NCBI GenBank assembly: GCA_039980455.1
Contig: JBDXCG010000003.1
Span: 1,240,001-1,304,000, forward strand
Direction: 5' to 3'
Source: CALINF01 sp039980455
Lineage (GTDB): Bacteria; Pseudomonadota; Gammaproteobacteria; Pseudomonadales; Halieaceae
DNA: 64,000 nucleotides
The translations under genes and the position numbers were made by a program. A model generated the notes under the pieces. It did no database searches, had not been told where the DNA came from, and worked only from the letters and a program-made list of their open reading frames with translations. Below are positions 25,005 through 34,312 of this stretch, piece after piece. Position 1 is the stretch's first letter, and every line of letters begins with the position of its first letter.

Positions 25005-26117
25005 TCAGCTTGCCTCTTGTTGCTCCACTAACTCCAGCTGACCTGCCTTGCGCGCAACAAACCTGTTAATCGGTGTTTGCAGCGAAGTTAATCCGCCCAC
25101 TTCTTGAAGCAGAGTATCTGCACGCTCGCGGTCGTGACCAGTCAGCGACTGATAGTGCCGCCATGGGCGCTGATACATCCACTGGGCATAGCTATGCATA
25201 AAACGCTCGCCGGTAACGCCGCCCGTGTGAAAAGAATGCATACCCAGTGCTCTGGGAATATTCTCGTCCGGATGTTCGGCCATCCATTTATCGTTGTGCT
25301 CAATCACGTTGAGCACGTCGGGTAAAAAATCGGTACACAATGTTTCGAGTACACCATAGAGTGATTCGGGGATCTCATCATCGGCGAGAAACTCACCAGA
25401 CAAGGGATTAGGCGCATTCATACGTTGCACCCACTCATACACCGCCGGCGCCGTTTCCTGCATGATCTTTTTGGGCACGGGGTCCCTTCCCAAGTGTGCA
25501 TAGAGTGGTCCCAGGAGACCATAATCACCAATGCTCGGGCGTGAGCCGAGCAGATAATCATACTGGGCGAAGTGGTTATTGAGCTGGTCCAGCAACGTGG
25601 CGTAGGCTCTCTCTATCCCGGGTATTGTTTCCGGAGTTACACCCAACGCAACGATAGAGCTTCGAAAGGGTTTAGAGGTTTTACGCCCTATTTCAATCTG
25701 CTGCTCGTACGAAGCCTCCGGGGCGCTCAACCGACCAAACTCAGAGAGAATGAAATCGCTTTGCTGTTCAAGCACGCTCCACCGGTAGTGCATAGCGGGA
25801 ATCACCAGCCATTCATCGCCATAACACTCAAGTAGCAGAGCAACCAGCTTCTGGAGAGGTGTATCTGGATAAATCGAACTGTCGGGATGGCGCGCCTCCA
25901 GAAAGTCGATAATGTCTGTGGTGTCCTGTACATACTGCCCGTCATCCGTCGCCAGCACCGGCACAATCGGCGCGCCAACGTGAGGGATAATGATTGATTT
26001 GTATATATCCCGCGTAGCCAGTTCTTCGTGCCAATCGAGGTTTTTGTAGCGCATATAGGCTCGCGCTTTACCTGTGTATAGCGATAGTTCGCCGCCGTAA
26101 AGCGTGTACTGCGTCAT
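25005..26117 (-). CDS. Glutathione S-transferase family protein
   Basis: A 370-residue protein with an N-terminal thioredoxin-like domain (YTLYGGELSLYTGKARAYMR, then PIVPVLATDDGQYVQDTTDI, which holds the cis-proline and glutathione-binding QDTTDI element). An extended helical C-terminal domain follows. At 370 residues it is much longer than the usual 200-230, so it belongs to a large GST subgroup of unknown substrate. The ATG has GGAGAGAG upstream. It is the last gene of a leftward run and the next gene also encodes a glutathione-linked fold, which suggests thiol conjugation of an electrophilic catabolite. Confidence 0.8.
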   Translation of the reverse strand: MTQYTLYGGELSLYTGKARAYMRYKNLDWHEELATRDIYKSIIIPHVGAPIVPVLATDDGQYVQDTTDIIDFLEARHPDSSIYPDTPLQKLVALLLECYGDEWLVIPAMHYRWSVLEQQSDFILSEFGRLSAPEASYEQQIEIGRKTSKPFRSSIVALGVTPETIPGIERAYATLLDQLNNHFAQYDYLLGSRPSIGDYGLLGPLYAHLGRDPVPKKIMQETAPAVYEWVQRMNAPNPLSGEFLADDEIPESLYGVLETLCTDFLPDVLNVIEHNDKWMAEHPDENIPRALGMHSFHTGGVTGERFMHSYAQWMYQRPWRHYQSLTGHDRERADTLLQEVGGLTSLQTPINRFVARKAGQLELVEQQEAS

Positions 26118-26232
26118 GGTCTCTCTCCGTCAATATACTGCGATCTCTTGTCGCAGAATTTATTCAAGATGCCTGTAGATTCAATTGAATGATGGGTAAC
26201 GTTTTGCGTAGGCGTCAATAACAACTCGCGCT

Positions 26233-27603
26233 TCACGCCTGCACCAGTAGCCTTTGGATTTCACGTGCCACCAGCCAAAGCCGATCTTGCCCCCAGGCCC
26301 ACATTACTTGCTTGCCTTCGCTATCGAGCAGCCTGAACGTCGGCACACCCCAAGAACCAAACTGATACATAGACTGTCGATTTTGCTCGAGCAGCTGCTG
26401 CCACTCGTCACTTTCTTGCTCTCGCAAGGACTCTTCCCAAGAAAGACCTGCGCTCTCAACGACGGAGCGGAACCCGTGCTCTGAGTTGGTATTTGTGCCT
26501 TCTCGGAATGCTGCTTTTAAGAATGCACTCATAAGTGCGATGTGTTTGCCTTGTCGCTGTGCCCACGGATACAGCGCATAGCAGCGGCGCGCGGGTCCTC
26601 CTATCGGATCATAGAAGTTACCGAACGTTTGCCCCAACGCACGTGCTTCGCGTGTGGCATCGCGAAATATATAGAGGCCTTTATCCCGACTCAGCGAGAC
26701 ACCACGCATCACCATCGGTAACACCGGTTTCAACGCAAGGCGCACTCCGCTGCGCTCAGCCAACTCAACGGCCTCATCGAAGATAACTGCCGTATAGGGA
26801 CTGCGCAGAGACGCATAGAACTCGAGCGTTAGGCTGCCGTTAGCTCGGTAGGAACCCGAATCAATGACTGGGCGAGGATACAAAGGCGCTTCTTGAGGCT
26901 GCAAAGAAAGCTCTAGCTGACTCAGGCGCTGCTCAAGGTGATACAGCCTATCTACACCCCAGTACCAAACGCCGCCGTAATAGAACATGGCGCCAGAATA
27001 ATGTTTTAACTGAGCTCTGCGTTCTGTACCTGCTCGCACGCGTGCGATAGCCTCTTCGGCTGGAGCCATGCCGGACTGCGCTGCAATCGTCTGCAACGCA
27101 TCATCATCGCCAGTAAATAGCGCCTGCCCTACTGCCAACGCAGTATCTGCAAAACCTGTACCCGCAGCATGAGTCAGTATTCGCTGTGCCAGAGCGCAAT
27201 TATCTTCACTTGGGGCCACTGCATTAGCGGGAAATTCCAACCCGTAGTGCGGCGCTATCAACGCAGCATCATAACGAGCCAACGGCATTAGCAGATCGGG
27301 CTCGGGCAAGTTAGCCCCACCGGGGCCTTCTACGAGATGCACTATAAGCTCAACCTGATAGCGATCGCCAAGCTGCCGCAAAGTTTGCACTGCCAGGTGG
27401 CTATAGGCATCGTCAACCTGATGAAAGTACTCTATCTGATGAGGTGAACCAGATTGGCTACGAACACGTTCGGCTTTACTCTCTACGCTGGCCAGTCGCT
27501 TGGGACTAACCACGCTACGAAGGACTTTAGAGGTAATCCAGCGACGAAAACCTGATGGGTCCATCGTGGCGGCACCGCCCTGCTCTCTAAATTCGTCAGC
27601 CAC
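26233..27603 (-). CDS. Tandem DsbA/HCCA-isomerase-like protein
   Basis: A 456-residue cytoplasmic-looking protein (no signal peptide) containing two DsbA-like thioredoxin domains in tandem. The first starts EYFHQVDDAYSHLAVQTL near residue 57, the second LEFYASLRSPYTAVIFDEAV near 262. Both lack a CxxC redox pair; the S-P-Y-T form resembles 2-hydroxychromene-2-carboxylate isomerase and kappa-class GSTs, which use glutathione as cofactor. The end of each domain keeps a W-G-V/D-x-F type strand (WGVPTF near the C-terminus). The start is GTG 27603 with TGGAG 8 nt upstream. Isomerisation of an aromatic-ring intermediate is a reasonable guess, not proven. Confidence 0.75.
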   Translation of the reverse strand: MADEFREQGGAATMDPSGFRRWITSKVLRSVVSPKRLASVESKAERVRSQSGSPHQIEYFHQVDDAYSHLAVQTLRQLGDRYQVELIVHLVEGPGGANLPEPDLLMPLARYDAALIAPHYGLEFPANAVAPSEDNCALAQRILTHAAGTGFADTALAVGQALFTGDDDALQTIAAQSGMAPAEEAIARVRAGTERRAQLKHYSGAMFYYGGVWYWGVDRLYHLEQRLSQLELSLQPQEAPLYPRPVIDSGSYRANGSLTLEFYASLRSPYTAVIFDEAVELAERSGVRLALKPVLPMVMRGVSLSRDKGLYIFRDATREARALGQTFGNFYDPIGGPARRCYALYPWAQRQGKHIALMSAFLKAAFREGTNTNSEHGFRSVVESAGLSWEESLREQESDEWQQLLEQNRQSMYQFGSWGVPTFRLLDSEGKQVMWAWGQDRLWLVAREIQRLLVQA

Positions 27604-27653
27604 TGCACTACTCCATCATCATAATGTGGTGTGCTCTACAAACACCCCAGCTG

Positions 27654-28757
27654 TCATTGCTCATCGGGCCACAGGGAGACTATGCAGCCTTCTGCTGGGG
27701 CAACTTGTCCCTTCAGAACGCGCTGATAGGCGATTGTGGCAGCGTCTTCTCCGTAATTGCGCGCAACATTAAGCCATCCGTCGCAAAATTTCCGGTAGGC
27801 CACAAAGCTAGCCCCCATGCGTTTCTCGATTTCGCCCGGACCCCAGTCACCCGTGCGTTTCTGCGCTTGCGTAGGTGCAAAGAAAAATTCTGGTACGGCG
27901 CCAGGCAAGTTATCGGTAGGACCCAAGTCTTCATGATGGGTTGCCCCAATCTTGATCGAAAAACGCAGATTATTGCCGTAGTGATTATGTGTGCGCGCCA
28001 CGACATCTGCATTGCCTGCCATATCCACCAAAACCGCACCGCGGTTCGCATCAAGCTGATCAATTTCGTCATAAGACAGAACACGGTCATAGCATCCAAG
28101 TGATTCACAGAAAGCCACGTTACCTTTTGAGGTTAAACCGACAGCCTGTGCTTCGCCCCGCTGGCTAACCACATAGGCCAGTGCGATGCTCGTTTTACTT
28201 GACGCACTGGTAATCACAAAATGATCGCCACCGAAGTGATCATTGTCGTGGACAAAGTCTTCACACAGCCAGGACGTTAAGAAAAGCCCGCGTAGAAGGC
28301 TATCCTGATCTTCGCGTTGGACGTCATAGATGGGATTAGTGCTGACGCGCTGAAATTGTGCATAAATCGGCGCGTATTCAGCTCGGTGTGATGACACATC
28401 AACAAACTGATTGGGATGAACTTTTCCCGCCTTGACCTTCAGGTGCGTGGACATGGGGAACCAGCCCCAAACACGCTCACCCACCGCAATATCCGTATGG
28501 TTTGACGCAACGACATCGGCGTAGCCCATTACAGGAATCCGGCCCCAGCCCTCTGCGGCAGGAAAGAAACCCCAATAGCCCAGCGTTTCTCCGCTTAAAC
28601 AATAAGAAATATTGTTAGCCGTAAGTGCGAAGCGATTAACATGAAGAAGCACTTCATCCTCCGCGAGATCAGATGGCACAGGCTCATGGACGATTCTGCT
28701 TTCCGACCAATTTTCTTTGCCCACTTCAAGCGTAGTGCATTGTTCACTGTCACTCAT
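27654..28757 (-). CDS. DUF2855 family protein (MDR-like)
   Basis: A 367-residue protein with the DUF2855 pattern. ALTANNISYCLSGE, YWGFFPAAEGWGRIPVMGYA and GERVWGWFPMSTHL lie in the first third. A Rossmann-like core (FVITSASSKTSIALAYVV) and KIGATHHED follow. It is distantly related to medium-chain dehydrogenases, but the reaction is unknown; members are frequent next to acyl-CoA and xenobiotic catabolism genes. ATG 28757 has AAGGA about 8 nt upstream. It sits between the DsbA-like gene (50 nt) and the M20 peptidase (120 nt) on the same strand. Confidence 0.85.
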   Translation of the reverse strand: MSDSEQCTTLEVGKENWSESRIVHEPVPSDLAEDEVLLHVNRFALTANNISYCLSGETLGYWGFFPAAEGWGRIPVMGYADVVASNHTDIAVGERVWGWFPMSTHLKVKAGKVHPNQFVDVSSHRAEYAPIYAQFQRVSTNPIYDVQREDQDSLLRGLFLTSWLCEDFVHDNDHFGGDHFVITSASSKTSIALAYVVSQRGEAQAVGLTSKGNVAFCESLGCYDRVLSYDEIDQLDANRGAVLVDMAGNADVVARTHNHYGNNLRFSIKIGATHHEDLGPTDNLPGAVPEFFFAPTQAQKRTGDWGPGEIEKRMGASFVAYRKFCDGWLNVARNYGEDAATIAYQRVLKGQVAPAEGCIVSLWPDEQ

Positions 28758-28877
28758 AACACTGTTCCTTTGCTAATTTCCAATAAGGTCATCGAATTGG
28801 AGTGTGATTGTTTCAGCTTTCCCGTCTCTGCGCCAAGTCTCAATCGAGCGGTGAAAGAAGTCTTTAGAGTCGCCCTA

Positions 28878-30218
28878 TCAATGAGGTGTCGCCTGACCGG
28901 AAACCTGCCCCAACTGATAAAACAACAGAGCCGCTCGCTGCGCCTGCTGCTTGAGCGTCCTGATATCCGCCGTTTCCTCGATGGTATGACCACCGGTTCC
29001 CATGAGGCCCAAACCGTCAATCGCGCCGCGCACATGCTCAGCCGCGAAAGAAATATCCGCTGCACCAGCTCTGCGGGGATCAACTGGCAGCACCTCACCG
29101 TAACCCAGCGACTCACTTATAGCCGTATAACGCGCCAGTAAATCCAGATTGCCTTGAGTTCGTGCCATTGGCGGATAACCGGGAGTAAAGCTAAAGCTCG
29201 CTTGCGTATGGGGAAGACTCTCACTGGCTATGACGGCCATCTGATTAATCGCCATGTCGAGCTGCTCCGGAGAATCCGCCCGAATACCGCCAGTAACCAG
29301 AGCCGTTTGTGCAATCACATTATTCTTGCCAAACGCTGTACCGCGATCGCCAGAGGCATCAGACGTTATCTGTGTGCCGCCAATAATTTTACCGGGGTTA
29401 AACGTGAGATTGGGGACAGTCGCCAACGAGGTACGCCAGCTGTCCAGAATACGTGCTGACTCAAAGATGGCGCCAAACCCGACGTCATCGCGGAAAATTT
29501 GCGACGAGTGCGCAGGTTTACCGCTGACCTTAAGTGACCAATTGCCAGCACTACGGCGCGATACTACTGCCGTAGTGGGATCTCCATCGCCATCTTCAAA
29601 GCCAATCGCATAATCGGCCCAAACCGCGGCATCTATGAGTGCGCGATTTGCGATATCCATGGGCCTACCACGGCTCTCCTCATCACCCGTTAACACAACG
29701 CGAACCTGCACAGAGTCGAGCAAGCCTGCATCTTTCAATGCAGTTAGCGCGAGTATCATCACCACGTTGCCGCCTTTCATATCCGTAATGCCGGGGCCAC
29801 GCACATGGTGCTCGTCCAGACGCTCCCAGGTTTGGAAGGAGCTATCTGTGGCGAAAACTGTATCGAGATGTCCGATCAGCAGCAAGCGCGGACCGCTGCT
29901 ACCGTAGCTCGCAACAAGGTGTCCGGCGCGCTCAAACCCCGCCCCTTCTACCCACTGTGTGGCAAAACCCAACTGCTTAAACGCCGAGTCAAAGACTTGA
30001 CCGACTGCCTGCACACCGGCGAAATTTTTTGTGCCACTGTTGATATTGACGGCTTGCTCCAGCAACGCCAGTGCCTCAGCCTCTCTGGCAACAACGGCTG
30101 CTGCGATAGCTTGTTCCTGCTGATCAAGCGCTGCGGGCAAGTTGGCAGCGCTCACTATCGTGTACGGCAGCGCTAACAGTGCGAACGTCAACAAAGTAGA
30201 AGCGGATATACGTTTCAT
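28878..30218 (-). CDS. Exported M20-family metallopeptidase (glutamate carboxypeptidase type)
   Basis: A 446-residue binuclear-zinc aminoacylase/carboxypeptidase with signal peptide (MKRISASTLLTFALLALPY, cleavage after VSA near 23). Metal-binding motifs are present: LLIGHLDTVF, RGPGITDMKGG and TGDEESRGR, followed by the dimerisation domain and a late GTGGHTIEE. The best analogy is carboxypeptidase G2, which removes C-terminal glutamate from folate-like or peptide substrates. I chose ATG 30218 because it overlaps the stop of the upstream Rieske gene (ATGA) and gives a clean signal peptide. An alternative start 12 codons upstream spoils it. Confidence 0.87.
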   Translation of the reverse strand: MKRISASTLLTFALLALPYTIVSAANLPAALDQQEQAIAAAVVAREAEALALLEQAVNINSGTKNFAGVQAVGQVFDSAFKQLGFATQWVEGAGFERAGHLVASYGSSGPRLLLIGHLDTVFATDSSFQTWERLDEHHVRGPGITDMKGGNVVMILALTALKDAGLLDSVQVRVVLTGDEESRGRPMDIANRALIDAAVWADYAIGFEDGDGDPTTAVVSRRSAGNWSLKVSGKPAHSSQIFRDDVGFGAIFESARILDSWRTSLATVPNLTFNPGKIIGGTQITSDASGDRGTAFGKNNVIAQTALVTGGIRADSPEQLDMAINQMAVIASESLPHTQASFSFTPGYPPMARTQGNLDLLARYTAISESLGYGEVLPVDPRRAGAADISFAAEHVRGAIDGLGLMGTGGHTIEETADIRTLKQQAQRAALLFYQLGQVSGQATPH

Positions 30219-31468
30219 GGTGTCGCCTGTCCTGTGAGATGAGCCAAATACCACTCGTGAAAGGCTACGAGCATCTGCTCAAACTCTGGCTGCAATGGCC
30301 CGGGCTCAAATAATAGCGAGTGCACACCGGCGCTATTGCGCGAGATGATGTACTCATCTTCCAGCGTCGTATTATGCCAAAGCCAGCTTACTTTATCGCG
30401 CGAGTAGTCCACTCCTTCACGGGCTTCACCGGCTACAAACCACACTACCTCCATGGCAGTTCGATCAATAGCTAATGGCAGGAACCGATACAGTACACAA
30501 TGATCTGGGTAGTTCAGCATGAATGAGACCGGGCCCATCTGAAAGTCACCCACACCACCATCATAACCCTGCATCTGGCCCATCAGTGGCGCTACGGGCT
30601 GGCCATCTTCACTACCGGTTAGATATCCCTCGTAGAGGCCATAGCGCTGATGGGATACACACGCGCCGAACGCGCTGGCGCCCTCGTACACCTGATATAT
30701 TTCATCGCCAATACCTTCAACACCCGTAACGGATTCACAACGCGCCAGCATAGCGTCCACGACAGGCTTAGATGCCTCGGGCAGATCCTTTAACGTATGC
30801 ATACGCGCGTACGCTCTGTGTGAGGTGGCACAGTGATAGCACTCGAGATAATTTTCCAGACAGAGCTTCCAGTTGGCATCAACTGTGTAGGTCTGTTGAT
30901 GTGCGATCTTCGCATTGGCCAGATCATAGGCTCCCAATGACGCCTCCAGCGGCGCCAACGCCTGAGAAAAAGGTTCACAATCAGGATCTGCATTAACAAA
31001 TATCAGGCCGTGAAAGATACTAATCGACAGTGCTTTCAGACCCAAACTGGACGCGTCAAAATCAGGGCGTATCGACATTTCGCGCGCTGCCCGCAGGCTG
31101 CCATCGAGATCGTAAACCCATCCGTGATAAGGACAGACAAACGTCTTACGATTCCCCTGAGCGGCCTCGCAGACTCGCGCCCCACGATGTCTACAGCTAT
31201 TCACCAACGCGTGAATCTCATCGTTTGCAGCGCGCACCAGAATGATGGAATCTGCACCCACATCCAGTAATAAGTAGTCACCTGCCTTAGCAAGCTGACT
31301 GATATGAGCGGCGTAAATCCAGCTGCGCAGCAGCAGGTTTTCCAGCTCTGAGCGATACGCATGATTTGATTGATAGAAATAGCTCGGCAGAGCACTGCCT
31401 TTGCGCGTTTGTTGTAGCTGTATCTCGCGCGCCAAGCGTTCTGCGGAATCGTCTTGAGGAGGCAACAT
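30215..31468 (-). CDS. Rieske-type ring-hydroxylating oxygenase, alpha subunit
   Basis: A 417-residue Rieske non-haem iron oxygenase. The [2Fe-2S] ligands are C92 and H94 (SCRHRGARVC) and C112 and H115 (CPYHGWVYD). The mononuclear iron histidines are H212 and H217 (YHCATSH). The large-subunit layout fits aromatic ring dioxygenases and also Rieske N- or O-demethylases. No beta subunit, ferredoxin or reductase gene is adjacent, so it is probably an alpha-only enzyme using a remote reductase. The next gene upstream is a GcvT-like methyltransferase (88-nt gap), which makes oxidative demethylation an attractive guess. The downstream M20 peptidase overlaps by 4 nt. Confidence 0.85.
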   Translation of the reverse strand: MLPPQDDSAERLAREIQLQQTRKGSALPSYFYQSNHAYRSELENLLLRSWIYAAHISQLAKAGDYLLLDVGADSIILVRAANDEIHALVNSCRHRGARVCEAAQGNRKTFVCPYHGWVYDLDGSLRAAREMSIRPDFDASSLGLKALSISIFHGLIFVNADPDCEPFSQALAPLEASLGAYDLANAKIAHQQTYTVDANWKLCLENYLECYHCATSHRAYARMHTLKDLPEASKPVVDAMLARCESVTGVEGIGDEIYQVYEGASAFGACVSHQRYGLYEGYLTGSEDGQPVAPLMGQMQGYDGGVGDFQMGPVSFMLNYPDHCVLYRFLPLAIDRTAMEVVWFVAGEAREGVDYSRDKVSWLWHNTTLEDEYIISRNSAGVHSLLFEPGPLQPEFEQMLVAFHEWYLAHLTGQATP

Positions 31469-31556
31469 AGTCTAAAGCCCAGTATCTCGTGCAGTACACA
31501 CGGCTAACACAGTGAATGCCAGCGCAACCGAAGCTCGCTACTTTGTAACACTTGCG

Positions 31557-32753
31557 CTATAGCGCCGGTGCTGGCGTCTGTCGGCGACGCTCGGGGTTAA
31601 ACGGTGCGCCTTTAACGACGGTGCAAGGCGCCATCACTTTATTCCAGCGAAGTTCTCGCTGGTAATAGATTTCGGCGACTAATTGTTCACCCACCGCACC
31701 GTGCGGCATCTCTAACTGCGCAAAGGCTATATTGGTTTTGGCAGTGGGACACCAGCCTGCTGAAGTGACCGTGCCTATCGGCTTACCGTTGTGCAGAATG
31801 TAACTGTGATGAGCCGGCTTATTACCTTCTACGTCCAATATCGCAAAGCGATATCGAGACCCCTGTTCACGTTCTCGCATCAGTGCGCGACGCCCGTTAA
31901 AAACAGGCTTGGAAAAATCAACCAGCCAATCCAGACCCAACTCAAACGGCGAACGGGTACACCCTTGGCGAACAGCGTGTTCTGCGGGCACGAAATCATC
32001 TCCCGCTTGCAAGAAGCCTGTCTCTATACGCGCTATATCGAGTGCATCCGTACCAATGGGCTTAGGCATATAGTCTTTGGCCTGGCTAAAAAAGGCATGC
32101 CACAGTGCTTCTGCCTTGTCGGGCGCCACCCAGACTTCATATCCTAAATCGCCCGTGAAGCCAGTCCGACTGACTAACATGGGCTCACCCTCGAACTGAT
32201 ATTGGCGCAGATCAAAAGGCTTCATGGTCTGCAAGTCATCCAGGCCAAGAGTCTTTAGTGCGCTACACGAGGTGGGGCCTTGCAGCGCGAGCGCTGCCAC
32301 CTGCTCCGTTTCATCCACGATCGTGACGTCAAAACCTAGTGCCGACCAACTCAGCCAGTCCAGTGCGCGAGAATAAGCACATAGTCGATAGTCGTTTTCG
32401 CCCAGATGAAACAAGGTGCCATCGTCCATCACCTGCCCCTGCTCGTCGCACCATACCGAGTAACCCACTCTGCCCTGACGTACCTTACTGACATCGCGTG
32501 TCAGCAAACGGTTTAGATAAGGCAGCGCGTCCGGTCCGGAAATGCGGTATTTATTCATCGGTGACAAGTCGAATACGCCGCAACTGCTTCGAATCGCAAA
32601 ATACTCCAGCTCTACATCGGAATACGAGCCGGCCTTGATATAACCGTTCCAATCACCCCAATCATGCAATTCGTTGGCGGCAAGTTGGCAGGAGTAGAAC
32701 GGCGTGGGCAACAGGACAGGCTCCACTGTTCTGTCTGGTGCGATTATGCTCAT
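31557..32753 (-). CDS. GcvT-like aminomethyltransferase/demethylase
   Basis: A 398-residue folate-dependent protein of the glycine cleavage T/YgfZ/DmdA superfamily. Visible elements are the N-terminal half with YFAIRSSCGVFDLSPM, LLTRDVSKV and LALQGPTSC, the SRTGFTGDLGYEVWV folate-site motif near residue 225, DALDIARIETGF, and the C-terminal barrel with KPIGTVTSAGWCP. It is not in a gcvTHP operon, so a role in glycine cleavage itself is unlikely. Free-standing members demethylate dimethylsulfoniopropionate, dimethylglycine, sarcosine or methoxyaromatics with tetrahydrofolate. Its ATG overlaps the stop of the upstream flavoprotein gene by 4 nt, which ties it tightly to that enzyme. Confidence 0.82.
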   Translation of the reverse strand: MSIIAPDRTVEPVLLPTPFYSCQLAANELHDWGDWNGYIKAGSYSDVELEYFAIRSSCGVFDLSPMNKYRISGPDALPYLNRLLTRDVSKVRQGRVGYSVWCDEQGQVMDDGTLFHLGENDYRLCAYSRALDWLSWSALGFDVTIVDETEQVAALALQGPTSCSALKTLGLDDLQTMKPFDLRQYQFEGEPMLVSRTGFTGDLGYEVWVAPDKAEALWHAFFSQAKDYMPKPIGTDALDIARIETGFLQAGDDFVPAEHAVRQGCTRSPFELGLDWLVDFSKPVFNGRRALMREREQGSRYRFAILDVEGNKPAHHSYILHNGKPIGTVTSAGWCPTAKTNIAFAQLEMPHGAVGEQLVAEIYYQRELRWNKVMAPCTVVKGAPFNPERRRQTPAPAL

Positions 32754-34312
32754 CCGTTTTTCTCCGTCTCATTAACCTGTCTGGCTGCGTTGCTTCCGGC
32801 CAGCCCCATGAGGCCGCCACCTGGATGCGACCCGGCACCGCATAGAAACAGTCCTGCCACAGGGGTTCCATACTGCGCCGCCGCGGGAAAAGGCCGCATC
32901 ATCAGCACCTGATCAAAGCTAATTTCTCCGTGATCCCAATGACCCCCGGTCATATGGTACTGATCCTGCAAATCTTCTGGTGTCAGCAGCTCGGCACTTA
33001 GTATCTGTTCGCGCAGTCCGGGCGCATACTGCGCAATACACTCCACCCAATCGCTGATGACCTGATCTTTGTGTGCGGCCCACCCGCCTTCCAGATTAAA
33101 TGGCGCGTGCTGAACAATGGCAGAGAGTACATGTTTTCCTGCCGGCGCCAGATCGGGATCGCGCACAGTCGGAATGCTAATATCCATCATTGGCCGCGGT
33201 GAGTACTCGTCGTATTTTACGCTATTGAATGCGCGTTCTACGTAATCCATATCCGGCGCAACCACCAATCGATGCCCCAAGTCATCAAGACTGAGTCCAG
33301 TAAAATCGGGCAAACCATCCAGCGCCAGATGCAGCTTGGCTGCGCCACTTTTGCAGCGAATCTGTGATACTCGTCTGGCGGTATCCGTTTCCACATTCTG
33401 GTAGCCCAGCAACGTAGAGAAAGTCGTCACAGGGTCGGCGTTAGACACCACATAGCGCGATGTGAGGCCCTGACCATCAGACAATGTAACTCCACTGACC
33501 CTGTCTTGCGTCATCGCTATCTGACTTACCGCATTGCCATACTGGATGGAAACACCTGCTGCGTTCGCAGCCGCGGCTAACGCATCGCCAAAGGAGCCCA
33601 TACCACCCTTAACCTGATACACGCCGCCCTCACCCCATGCCTCAGCAAGCCTACGTTGCAAATAGGTAAACACGGTGTTGGGCGATCGCGGTCCCAAATG
33701 CGTGCCCAAGACGGCATCGAGACTGAGTGCGCCGCGTAAACCGGGGTGCTCAAACCACTCGTTCAGTAGGTCGTAGATATTATTTAGGCCAAGGCGCAGC
33801 AGCTCGTTCATATCGTCTTTGCCCATGAGCCGCATTCGAAGGCCTAGCTGCAGCAGCTGCCAACGATCAGAAAAATCAGCCTCTATCAGACGAGGGGGAC
33901 GATGCGAAAATGCTTTATAGAGCAATCGATTAAACTTTCCCGTAAGACGACGAAAGTCCTTGAGTGCCTGTTGATCGCTCTCACTCACGTCAGCACCGCT
34001 AACAGATTCGCCATCGATGATCAGCGCATTGCCATCTAAGGATAGCCCTACCGTAGGTAGGTTGCTGCCCACAAACTCAAGGCCATGCTGCTCTAGCTTC
34101 AACTCTCTGATGAGCTCGGGTGGCATCTGCGTCATCCACTGCGCACAGCCAGGCACAGTAAAGCCCGGAGCGAATTCACGATTGTTGGCTGCGCCACCGG
34201 CTGTCTCGCTGGCTTCCACCACATGTACTTTGAGGCCCGCTTGCGCCATCTTGATAGCGCAGACAAGACCATTGTGGCCTGCACCTATGACGATCACATC
34301 GTAGCTAGTCAT
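32750..34312 (-). CDS. Phytoene-desaturase-like FAD oxidoreductase (copy B)
   Basis: A roughly 520-residue flavoprotein. The N-terminal dinucleotide-binding motif VIVIGAGHNGLVCAIKMA ends with the FAD ribose-binding glutamate in VVEASE. The family C-terminal motif GLFLCGAGSHPGGGLMGLAG is also present. Relatives include CrtI-type desaturases/isomerases and all-trans-retinol saturase-like proteins, but no carotenoid synthesis genes are here. I chose ATG 34312: it overlaps the stop of copy A by 8 nt and starts directly at the FAD domain. A longer form from 34375 would add 21 residues read from copy A's coding sequence. Confidence 0.83.
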   Translation of the reverse strand: MTSYDVIVIGAGHNGLVCAIKMAQAGLKVHVVEASETAGGAANNREFAPGFTVPGCAQWMTQMPPELIRELKLEQHGLEFVGSNLPTVGLSLDGNALIIDGESVSGADVSESDQQALKDFRRLTGKFNRLLYKAFSHRPPRLIEADFSDRWQLLQLGLRMRLMGKDDMNELLRLGLNNIYDLLNEWFEHPGLRGALSLDAVLGTHLGPRSPNTVFTYLQRRLAEAWGEGGVYQVKGGMGSFGDALAAAANAAGVSIQYGNAVSQIAMTQDRVSGVTLSDGQGLTSRYVVSNADPVTTFSTLLGYQNVETDTARRVSQIRCKSGAAKLHLALDGLPDFTGLSLDDLGHRLVVAPDMDYVERAFNSVKYDEYSPRPMMDISIPTVRDPDLAPAGKHVLSAIVQHAPFNLEGGWAAHKDQVISDWVECIAQYAPGLREQILSAELLTPEDLQDQYHMTGGHWDHGEISFDQVLMMRPFPAAAQYGTPVAGLFLCGAGSHPGGGLMGLAGSNAARQVNETEKNG

